A stretch of 64,000 nt of DNA from Streptomyces sp. WMMC500. GTDB taxonomy: Bacteria; Actinomycetota; Actinomycetes; Streptomycetales; Streptomycetaceae. This document shows, piece after piece, positions 51,672 to 58,151 of the stretch. A model generated the notes under the pieces. That model saw only the letters and a program-made list of their open reading frames with translations, did not search any database and was not told the DNA's origin. Made by a program: the position numbers and the translations under genes. Numbering within the stretch: position 1 is the first letter of the stretch; every line of letters begins with the position of its first letter. Where the stretch lies: NCBI RefSeq assembly GCF_027497195.1, contig NZ_CP114905.1:1922001-1986000 (forward strand). Direction: 5' to 3'.

Positions 51672-51974
51672 CTACACCGCCTCTGCGGTGCGCTTCAGGG
51701 ACCGGAGGGCGGCGCGCCTTCTGAGTGCGCGGCGTTCGTCCTCGGTCAGCCCGCCCCAGATCCCTTCCACCTGACCCACCCGCAGCGCCCAGCCGAGGCA
51801 CGGCTCCTGGACCGGGCACCGGCCGCACACCGCCTTCGCGACGTCGGTCTGGTTCAGCATCGGGCCCTTGTGCCCGATCGGGAAGAACAGCTCGGGGTCG
51901 ACGTCCAGGCACGCCGCCTGCTCCCGCCAGTACGCGAACTGCTCTCTGTGTTCCGCAGCGTTGTCTGCAGCCAT
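51672..51974 (-). CDS. WhiB-family iron-sulfur regulator 1
   Basis: A 100-residue WhiB-like protein. Cys22, Cys50, Cys53 and Cys59 (C-x27-C-x2-C-x5-C) ligate the [4Fe-4S] cluster. GIWGG (in VEGIWGGLTEDERRALRRR) and the following Arg-rich helix are the standard turn and DNA-binding tail. Such proteins sense oxygen, NO or redox state and act with sigma factors. ATG 51974 is upstream of the conserved FAYWREQAACLDVDPELFF. It shares these sequences with WhiB 2 (62.6 kb) and leads an operon with RraA. It has a TGTCACA-N16-GGTC promoter at 52084-52110. Confidence 0.95.
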   Translation of the reverse strand: MAADNAAEHREQFAYWREQAACLDVDPELFFPIGHKGPMLNQTDVAKAVCGRCPVQEPCLGWALRVGQVEGIWGGLTEDERRALRRRAALRSLKRTAEAV

Positions 51975-52083
51975 GGGCGTACAACCTCCACAGTGTCGGC
52001 CGGTGGCCTCATCGGGCGGAAAAGCCCGGATTCCGCTGTCCTTGCTCGCGGCCGTGCGATGAACTGCCGGACTCGTTCCCTAA

Positions 52084-52110
52084 GACCGGGCGGCCGGCTC
52101 CGGTGTGACA
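52084..52110 (-). promoter_or_regulatory. ECF41-like promoter, WhiB 1-RraA operon
   Basis: Leftward TGTCACA (52110-52104), 16 bases, GGTC (52087-52084), context CCCGGTCTTA. The WhiB start is 110 bases downstream. Confidence 0.75.
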
Positions 52111-52129
52111 CGTTACCGTGGCGTAGCAC

Positions 52130-52154
52130 CTGACACGTTGTGTGTCCGTGTCAG
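52130..52154. repeat. 8-bp inverted repeat upstream of coiled-coil regulator gene
   Basis: CTGACACG (52130-52137) and CGTGTCAG (52147-52154) flank TTGTGTGTC. It lies between the WhiB promoter and the rightward gene at 52260, about 106 bases before it. It looks like a regulator-binding site. Its right part resembles, but does not match, the TGTCACA -35. Confidence 0.5.
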
Positions 52155-52259
52155 CGGTCGGTTGGTCCCCACGAAGAGTGCGGCACCGTCCGATACGGCG
52201 GCGGGCCCCACGGACTCGTGCCTATGATGTCGTCCCCGGGGTGGAGTGGGAGGGTACAC

Positions 52260-52745
52260 ATGGTCTCGACATCCCAGCCGGCGCACAACGTCGAGGGCAC
52301 TGCCGAGAGCCTGCAGGAGCAACTGGCCCGGCTGCAGATCCAGAAGCAGGCGCTGGAGCGGGAGCTGGCCGCGGTCGTCGCACATCTCGACTCGGTGCAG
52401 CGCGCCCTCGGCGCCCTGCAGACCCTGCTGCCCGCGCCCACCGCCCCGGCCGACCCGGAGGGCCCCGGGCCCGCCGGCCGGCGCCGGACCCACCCGCAAC
52501 GTCGCGACCGCGGCGATGCCGAGGCGGCGGAAGCGACGAAGTACGGCAGGCTCACCGAACAGATCATGGAGTTCTTCGCCACCGCCGGCGACGTCGACGT
52601 GCGCGCCCGGGACGTGGCCGCCGCCCTCGGCCGGGACTCCGACAGCGGCAGCATCAACGCGGTGCGCAGCACCCTCGACCGCCTCGTCGGCATGTCCCGC
52701 ATCCAGCGGGCGGGGCGCGGCCTGTACCGGGCCCCGCGCGCCTGA
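52260..52745 (+). CDS. Coiled-coil / winged-helix-like small protein, role unknown
   Basis: A 161-residue protein with no recognised family name. Residues about 12-60 form a strong coiled coil (AESLQEQLARLQIQKQALERELAAVVAHLDSVQRALGAL). A Pro/Arg-rich linker follows. The C-terminal 65 residues (YGRLTEQIMEFFATAGDVDVRARDVAAALGRDSDSGSINAVRSTLDRLVGMSRIQRAGRGLYRAP) read like a winged helix: helix, 'vrardVAaaLG', recognition helix SINAVRSTLDRL, then a basic wing RAGRGLY. A dimeric DNA-binding protein is a fair guess. ATG 52260 has GGGAGGG upstream. It is convergent with the NADH dehydrogenase gene, divergent from WhiB 1, and has an inverted repeat in its promoter region. Confidence 0.72.
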   Translation: MVSTSQPAHNVEGTAESLQEQLARLQIQKQALERELAAVVAHLDSVQRALGALQTLLPAPTAPADPEGPGPAGRRRTHPQRRDRGDAEAAEATKYGRLTEQIMEFFATAGDVDVRARDVAAALGRDSDSGSINAVRSTLDRLVGMSRIQRAGRGLYRAPRA

Positions 52746-52778
52746 GCAGCTCCGCACGCCCGGCGAGCGGACCCGGGC

Positions 52779-54122
52779 TCAGGGAGACGTGCGGTTCCCC
52801 GGGGAGCGCTGGGCCCTGCTCTCCTCGACGAACGCCTCCCGCGGACGCTGCACCGAGGCGAGCGAGACGAGGTCCCTGCCGAACAGCGCGGCGGTGAGCC
52901 AGACCGCGAGCACGCGGACCTTCCGCTCCCAGGTGGGCACGGCCAGCACGTGGTACCCGCGGTGCATGAGCCAGGCCGGGGGCCCCTTGATGACGATCCG
53001 CCGGTACTGGAAGATGCCCCGCCAGAGCCCCAGCGTCGCCACCACTCCCAGGCTGCTGTGGCGGTAGTCCCGCGGCGTCTTCCCGTGCAGGACGGCGGCG
53101 ATGTTCTTCGCCAGGCGCTTGCCCTGCCGCACGGCGTGCTGGGCGTTCGGCGTCGTCAGGGCCCCCGGGGTGGGCGACGCCAGGTCCGGCACCGCCGCGT
53201 CGTCTCCCGCCGCCCACACGTCCGGCACCGGCTCGTCGTCCGTGCCCGCGCGGAGGTCCGGGCGTACCAGGATCAGGCCGCGTTCGTCCACGGGCAGGTC
53301 CGTGTGACGGCGCACGACCGGGTTCGAGGCGTTGCCGGCCGTCCACACGATCAGCGCCGAGTCGAACTCCTCGCCGTTGGTCAGGACGACGTGGCCGTCC
53401 ACCGCGGATGCGAGCTGGGTGTCGAGGTGGACGCGGGCACCGCGGCGTTCGAGTGAGCGCACCACCCATCTGCCGGGCTCGTCGCTCACCTCGGGGAGGA
53501 TGCGACCGGTGGCTTCGACGAGGTGGAAGGAGAGGTCGTCGGGGCTCAGCTCGCGATACGGCTTCAGCATCGCGGTGGCCAGCGACAGCAGCTCGCCGAA
53601 GCCTTCGACACCGGAGAAGCCGCCGCCCACGAACGTCACGGTCAGCAGCCGGCGGCGTTCCGGTCCCGGCGGCAGCGAGGCGGCCTCGTCGAACGCCGTC
53701 ATGAGCCGGTCGCGGATGGCCACCGCCTCCTCCACGTGCTTGAGGCCGATCGCCTGCTGCGCCAGCCCCGGCACGGGGAAGGTACGGGTCACGGCGCCCG
53801 CCGTGACCACGAGCACGTCGTAGGCGAGGTCGTACTCGGCGCCGTGCGCGGGCCTGACCCTGATCTTCCGGTCGGCGCTGACGACCTCCGTGACCGTCCC
53901 GGCGATCAGCCTGGTGCGGTGCAGGTGCCGCCGCAGCGACACGGCGGCGTGCCGCGCCTCGATCGATCCGGCCGTCACCTCGGGCAGGAACGGCTGATAG
54001 GTCATGTACGGGCGCGGGTCGACCACGGTGACCCGCGCCTCGCCCTTGCGCAGCTTCTTCTCCAGACCCCATGCGGTATAGAAGCCCGCGTAGCCGCCGC
54101 CGACGATCACGATCTCGCGCAT
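52779..54122 (-). CDS. ndh: Type II NADH dehydrogenase-like flavoprotein
   Basis: A 447-residue two-dinucleotide-binding oxidoreductase. FAD motif: EIVIVGGGYAGFYTAW. NAD motif: VTFVGGGFSGVEGFGEL. DVWAAGDDAAVP is the second FAD motif, and YMTYQPFLPEVTAGSIEARH is the quinone/FAD-side loop typical of NDH-2. The C-terminal ~90 residues (GLWRGIFQYRRIVIKGPPAWLMHRGYHVLAVPTWERKVRVLAVWLTAALF) are amphipathic and would hold it to the membrane. It oxidises NADH and reduces quinone without proton pumping. It is alone on the minus strand, and its promoter at 54154-54180 is the only element in this block with the canonical CGTC -10. This suggests that respiratory electron entry is rewired when the regulon is on. 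Confidence 0.88.
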   Translation of the reverse strand: MREIVIVGGGYAGFYTAWGLEKKLRKGEARVTVVDPRPYMTYQPFLPEVTAGSIEARHAAVSLRRHLHRTRLIAGTVTEVVSADRKIRVRPAHGAEYDLAYDVLVVTAGAVTRTFPVPGLAQQAIGLKHVEEAVAIRDRLMTAFDEAASLPPGPERRRLLTVTFVGGGFSGVEGFGELLSLATAMLKPYRELSPDDLSFHLVEATGRILPEVSDEPGRWVVRSLERRGARVHLDTQLASAVDGHVVLTNGEEFDSALIVWTAGNASNPVVRRHTDLPVDERGLILVRPDLRAGTDDEPVPDVWAAGDDAAVPDLASPTPGALTTPNAQHAVRQGKRLAKNIAAVLHGKTPRDYRHSSLGVVATLGLWRGIFQYRRIVIKGPPAWLMHRGYHVLAVPTWERKVRVLAVWLTAALFGRDLVSLASVQRPREAFVEESRAQRSPGNRTSP

Positions 54123-54153
54123 TCCACATCCCTTCGTAGCCGGGCACCGGTCG

Positions 54154-54180
54154 GACGGGGAGACACGGGACGGTGTGACG
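54154..54180 (-). promoter_or_regulatory. ECF41-like promoter, NADH dehydrogenase
   Basis: Leftward CGTCACA (54180-54174), 16 bases, CGTC (54157-54154). The -10 is the textbook ECF41 CGTC; the first base of the -35 is C rather than T. The ATG is about 30 bases downstream. Confidence 0.72.
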
Positions 54181-54242
54181 GGGCGCCGCACGCATGGCGG
54201 GCCGCACAGGGGGTTCGGCAGGTACGTGCGGGCACTGCACGG

Positions 54243-55205
54243 CTACACGACGCCGTCAAGGTCTTCCCGGGGGGTCGGGTCGTCCATCGACGCGGTCGCG
54301 CCGTGGCGGGTGCGGATGAGTGTAATGACGGTATCGGTCGTGCGGTCGAGGTACGTGCGGCCATCCGGCAGATGTTCCTCCGGGCTGATGTAACTGCGCG
54401 GCCCCAGGTGGGTGGCCGGGTCGAGCCGGTGGACGGTGATCTTGCCGGCCCGGCGCGCGCGGTTCCATCCGCTGCGCCGGAAAAGCCGCCAGCGCTGCGG
54501 GAAGATCCACGTGCCGACCCGCTCGATCCGGTCACCCGCACTGGTGAGCCGGTGCACGTGCTCCGCGTGGGTGAGGTCGTTGGCGCCGTTGTGGAACCCG
54601 CCGAGCATGATCAGCACGACGGGGGCGCGCAACCGGGCGTGCAGCTCTCCGACGGCGCCGGTGGCTAGCTGGGCGCCGCCGCTGTAGCTGAGCAGCACCA
54701 CGGGGATGCCGCTGCCGGGGCGGTAGCCGGCGAGCCGGAGCTGCGTGGCGATCTGCGAGCCGACGGCCCGGTTGTACAGCGGCCGGTACCGGTGGTCGGC
54801 GGCCACGAAGACCTGCATGGCGTTGTGCAGGAACAGCACCAGCCCGACGTGCCGGCGCAGCCACGCCCACAGCGGCCGGTCGGCGAGGGGGTCGGCCAGG
54901 GGCGAGTAGGGCTGCACCTGGCCGAGCACCCGCAGCTCCGGCGCCCCCGCCGTCACGGCCTGGACGAGCCGGCCGCCGTCGCGGGTGTCCCGTACGCGGC
55001 GCTTCCCGATGCCGTCCAGGTAGACCAGGTAGGCGGCCGGAGGTGCGTCGGCCGCCGCACCGCGGGCGTAGGGCGTGCCCTCCGGCAGCGCGGTGACGGG
55101 GGCCCGCCAGCCGGCGCCGTAGGTGAGCACCTCGTGGCGGGCCAACAGCCCTTCGGCGAGCAGCGCGGGACCGAGCAGGAGGGCCCAGAGGAGGACATCG
55201 TTCAT
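54243..55205 (-). CDS. Membrane-anchored alpha/beta-hydrolase-like protein
   Basis: A 320-residue protein with one N-terminal membrane segment (VLLWALLLGPALLAEGLLA). The rest resembles an alpha/beta hydrolase: TPYARGAAADAPPAAYLVYLDGIGK, HNAMQVFVAADHRYRPLYN and a nucleophile elbow VVLLSYSGGAQLATGA (G/S-x-S-x-G; Ser in YSGG). HNGANDLTHAEHVHRLTSAGD may hold the His/Asp partners. A lipase/esterase-like role next to a patatin and a glycosyltransferase is plausible, but the catalytic set is not certain. It overlaps the upstream membrane-protein gene by four bases (ATGA) and is last in the patatin operon. Confidence 0.72.
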   Translation of the reverse strand: MNDVLLWALLLGPALLAEGLLARHEVLTYGAGWRAPVTALPEGTPYARGAAADAPPAAYLVYLDGIGKRRVRDTRDGGRLVQAVTAGAPELRVLGQVQPYSPLADPLADRPLWAWLRRHVGLVLFLHNAMQVFVAADHRYRPLYNRAVGSQIATQLRLAGYRPGSGIPVVLLSYSGGAQLATGAVGELHARLRAPVVLIMLGGFHNGANDLTHAEHVHRLTSAGDRIERVGTWIFPQRWRLFRRSGWNRARRAGKITVHRLDPATHLGPRSYISPEEHLPDGRTYLDRTTDTVITLIRTRHGATASMDDPTPREDLDGVV

Positions 55206-55687
55206 ACCGGCGACTCCGCCACCCGGGGTGCGGTGAGCCGCACGACCAGTCGCCGTACGGCCTCCACGGCGACCCCGAGACCGAGGCCGGCGACGGCCAC
55301 GTAGCCGGCGGCGCCCCACCAGCCCAGCCCGGTCGCCGCCGCGAGCGGGCCGGCCAGACCGGCCCCGACCCCCACGAAGAGCAGCAGGTGCAGCAGGGGG
55401 CCCAGCAGCGGGAACGCGAGGACGGCGGCGAGCAGCAGCGGGGCGACGCGGCCCGGCGTCCACTCCAGGCCGGTGCCGGGCAGGGGTGCCGTCAGCACCG
55501 TCTCGGCCAGGGTCCACGCGGTCAGCGGCCACAGCGCGAACACCGCACCCTCGACGATGCCGAGGGGCAGCAGCAGGCCGAGGACGACGGTCCGCGGCAT
55601 GCCGGGGCGGCGCACGAGGAGCGGCAGGATGCGTCCGACGGCCTCCGAGAGCCCGGCGATCAGCAGCAGGACGAGCACGAGTGACAT
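55202..55687 (-). CDS. Small polytopic membrane protein, unknown function
   Basis: A 161-residue, very hydrophobic protein with about four membrane segments (MSLVLVLLLIAGLSEAVGRILPLLV, TVVLGLLLPLGIVEGAVFALWPL, VAPLLLAAVLAFPLLGPLLHLLLFVGV, GAAGYVAVAGLGLGVAVEAV) and no clear motif. It begins three bases after the glycosyltransferase stop and overlaps the hydrolase start by four, so it is made with both. It could be a lipid carrier or scaffold for the operon enzymes; nothing in its sequence says which. Confidence 0.78.
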   Translation of the reverse strand: MSLVLVLLLIAGLSEAVGRILPLLVRRPGMPRTVVLGLLLPLGIVEGAVFALWPLTAWTLAETVLTAPLPGTGLEWTPGRVAPLLLAAVLAFPLLGPLLHLLLFVGVGAGLAGPLAAATGLGWWGAAGYVAVAGLGLGVAVEAVRRLVVRLTAPRVAESPV

Positions 55688-55690
55688 CGC

Positions 55691-56911
55691 TCAGCCTCCC
55701 TGTGGCGGATCGGCGGGAGCCGGCGTACGGGCCGGGCCGGCCTCGTGCACGTACCCCTCCAGTTCGTCGGCGGCCCGCCGGAATCCCCCCGCGTCCTGCT
55801 GGGCGGACTTCAGGTCGGCGGCGGCCTTCCGGAATCCGGGCTCGCCGAGCACGTGCCGGGCGAGGGCCCGCACGGAGTCCTCGGCGACCTGGTCGGGCCG
55901 GATCGTCACACCGGCACCGAGTTCGGCGACGCGGCCGGCGACCATCGGCTGGTCGGCTCCCTGCGGGACCAGCAGCATCGGGACGCCCGCGTACAGGGCC
56001 TCGTTGACACTGTTCATGCCACCGTGGGTGACGAACAGCGCCGCGCGGGCGAGCACTTCCGGTTGCGGGACGGAACGGTGGACCTGCACGTTGGCCGGCA
56101 GGGCGCCCAGGTCGTCGGGGTCGGCCTGCCCGCTGGAGACGACGACCGTGCCGCCCAGCGGGGCGAGCGCGGTGGCCAGGGTGCGCAGCACTCCCCCGGC
56201 GCCGAACACCGTGCCCAGCGAGACGTAGAGCACCGGGTCCTGGAGCCGGTCGGCGCGGAACGACGGGTCGGGAGAGCGGGCGCCGATGCTCGGGCCGACG
56301 AAGCGGTAGGACCGGTCGAAGTCGTCGGCGCCCGGCTGGAACGCGCGCGAGGTGAAGACCAGATTGAGCGGCTGGCGGATGTTCAGCAGGTCGACCGGCG
56401 GCAGCCCGCGCGTGTCGTAACGCCGCCGCAGTTCCCGGCGCGCCCGCACGTACCCCCGGGCGCTGCGGGGCTGTGCCCGGGCCGTGGCCAGCAGGTCCCA
56501 CGAGCCGCTGGTGGGGCTGCGGACGCGCCGGCTGAACGCGAAAGTGGTGAACGACGACGCCGCCGGCACCACCAGCTCGCGGGCGGCGACCGCGCCCCAG
56601 AGGCAGGAGGTGTCGTGGACGATCAGGTCGGGCCGGACGCCGCGCAGGTCGGCGAGCACGCCCGGCAGCACGTCGACCGCGGTACGGGCGAGCCCCTCCA
56701 GCAGCGTCACCGTCGTCGGCGGGTCCGGGAGCGGCTGGTCGCCGCCGGGGTAGAGGTACGTCGCCGCCCCGGCCGCCGCGATCTCCTGCCGGTACGCGGG
56801 GGTGGTGTGGTACGTGACCTCGTGCCCGCGCCGGACCAGCTCGGCCACGATCGGCAGCGTCGGGTTGATATGCCCGTGCATGGCGATGTTGAGGAACGCG
56901 ATGGTGCTCAC
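55691..56911 (-). CDS. GT1-family (macrolide/UDP-type) glycosyltransferase
   Basis: A 406-residue GT-B fold enzyme. The N-terminal acceptor domain has FLNIAMHGHINPTLPIVAELVRRGHEVTYHT (His in MHGHINP is the usual catalytic base). The C-terminal donor domain carries VLYVSLGTVFGAG, VPQPEVLARAALFVTHGGMNSVNEALYAGVPMLLVPQGADQPM (HGG.nS and the Q-D-Q/P end of the NDP-sugar motif) and ELGAGVTI. It transfers a sugar from an NDP-sugar to a lipid or natural-product acceptor. GTG 56911 overlaps the patatin stop (GTGA), so it is the second gene of the patatin operon. The acceptor is unknown. Lipid glycosylation would suit the partners. Confidence 0.9.
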   Translation of the reverse strand: MSTIAFLNIAMHGHINPTLPIVAELVRRGHEVTYHTTPAYRQEIAAAGAATYLYPGGDQPLPDPPTTVTLLEGLARTAVDVLPGVLADLRGVRPDLIVHDTSCLWGAVAARELVVPAASSFTTFAFSRRVRSPTSGSWDLLATARAQPRSARGYVRARRELRRRYDTRGLPPVDLLNIRQPLNLVFTSRAFQPGADDFDRSYRFVGPSIGARSPDPSFRADRLQDPVLYVSLGTVFGAGGVLRTLATALAPLGGTVVVSSGQADPDDLGALPANVQVHRSVPQPEVLARAALFVTHGGMNSVNEALYAGVPMLLVPQGADQPMVAGRVAELGAGVTIRPDQVAEDSVRALARHVLGEPGFRKAAADLKSAQQDAGGFRRAADELEGYVHEAGPARTPAPADPPQGG

Positions 56912-57834
56912 AGACCGGCCCCCCTCGGGGAAGTGGTGGACACCGGGTCCGGGCCGGCCGGGCCCGCCGGCGGGTCGTCCCCCCGGTACAGACCCGGCCC
57001 GCTGATCCGCAGCCCGTCGAGAAAGCGCCCCGCCGTGCGGGTCGCGGTGGTGATCAGCCGCGGGGACTTGCCGAAGTCCCAGGGGGCGGGCCAGGTCTCG
57101 ATGCCGGTCGGCAGCACGACGGTCGGGACCTGCCGGGCCACGTCCTGGAGATCGCGCTCGATCTGGTGGCGCAGCAGCAGCAGGCCGGCCCTGGTGGCGA
57201 CCGCCCCGGCGCGCCGGGGCGGCTCGACGGGGCGCAGCGGCGAGCTCTCCGGTCCGGCGGCCACCACCACGATGCTCGCCGCCCCCGCCTTCAGAGCCGC
57301 AAGCACCGGGACGTAGGCGACCACGCCGCCGTCGACGAACCTCCTGCCGCCGCGCTCCACCGGTGGCAGCATCCCGGGTATCGCGGCGCTGGCCAGCAGC
57401 GCCGACTCGAGGTCCCCGTGGTCGAGCGGCACCGGAGCGCCGGTGGCGAGGTCCGTGGCCACCGCCGTGAACGGGATCGCCAGCTCCTCGATCCGCGACG
57501 GCAGCCCGGCCTGCGCGATCAGCCGGCGCAGACCGCGATCGGCGAACACGGCGGCCCGGGCGGACCTGGAGCGGAGCGGGAACACCTCGCGGCGGTTCAG
57601 CCGGGTCCACACCTGGTCCAGCCACGGCGCGGCCGTGCCGGGGTGGGCGGCCACGATGGATCCGTTGAGGGCGCCCACCGAGGTGCCGACGACCATGTCC
57701 GGCAGGAAGCCGCGCTGCTCCAGGGCGTGTCCCAGACCGACGTGCGCCGCCCCGAGCGCGCCGCCCGCGCTCATCACGGCGGCGACGGGCCGCGGGAGTG
57801 CACCAAGGCCCGCCGACGGACCAGTGACCATCAT
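56908..57834 (-). CDS. Patatin-like phospholipase
   Basis: A 308-residue patatin. The oxyanion motif is AGGALGAAHVGLG (usually GGG.rG), the nucleophile elbow is VVGTSVGALNG (Ser in G-T-S-V-G) and the catalytic Asp lies in FVDGGVVAYVP (DGG). These form the Ser-Asp dyad. SALLASAAIPGMLPPV is the usual patatin helix. It hydrolyses acyl chains from lipids in the cytosol or at the membrane. ATG 57834 has GAGG six bases upstream; ATG 57831 is the alternative. It heads a four-gene coupled operon (patatin, glycosyltransferase, membrane protein, hydrolase) preceded by a TGTCACA-type promoter at 58004-58030. This hints at lipid remodelling as part of the stress response. Confidence 0.9.
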   Translation of the reverse strand: MMVTGPSAGLGALPRPVAAVMSAGGALGAAHVGLGHALEQRGFLPDMVVGTSVGALNGSIVAAHPGTAAPWLDQVWTRLNRREVFPLRSRSARAAVFADRGLRRLIAQAGLPSRIEELAIPFTAVATDLATGAPVPLDHGDLESALLASAAIPGMLPPVERGGRRFVDGGVVAYVPVLAALKAGAASIVVVAAGPESSPLRPVEPPRRAGAVATRAGLLLLRHQIERDLQDVARQVPTVVLPTGIETWPAPWDFGKSPRLITTATRTAGRFLDGLRISGPGLYRGDDPPAGPAGPDPVSTTSPRGAGL

Positions 57835-58003
57835 CAACCACCTCGTTCCTCGCGAATCGGGCGGCACTCGACCAGACCCGGCAACGGACCGGTGGATGAC
57901 GCGGTCTGCCGGTGTGCTGGTGGACGACCGGTCACCCCTGCCCGGGGCTCACGGCCACCGGCACGGGGAGTGGGCTGGGCTCGTGCGGCTGGGCACTAGG
58001 TAG

Positions 58004-58030
58004 GACCGGGTAGCCCCGCGGTCTGTGACA
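58004..58030 (-). promoter_or_regulatory. ECF41-like promoter, patatin operon
   Basis: Leftward TGTCACA (58030-58024), 16 bases, GGTC (58007-58004), context CCCGGTCCTA. The patatin start is 170 bases downstream. The rest of this 317-bp gap (57835-58151) has no gene; it holds this element, a leader and the hairpin at 58062-58086. Confidence 0.72.
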
Positions 58031-58061
58031 CCCGGGGACGCACCGAGGGCATGCCTCGCGT

Positions 58062-58086
58062 CACCGGGTGCCCGGCGCACCCGGTG
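58062..58086 (-). terminator. Hairpin after aceE
   Basis: CACCGGGTGC (58062-58071) and GCACCCGGTG (58077-58086) form a perfect 10-bp stem with a 5-base loop, 66 bp beyond the aceE stop. It separates aceE from the patatin promoter. Confidence 0.65.
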
Positions 58087-58151
58087 CGCCCGCTGTGCCC
58101 GGTATCCGGGCGCGCCCGCCGGCGCCGTGTTCCCGTGCCGTGCGGCCGGGG

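Noticed and set aside
55904..55932. CGTCACA inside the glycosyltransferase gene
   Set aside because: After 16 bases the sequence is CGAC, not GGTC/CGTC/TGTC, and it lies in coding DNA pointing antisense.
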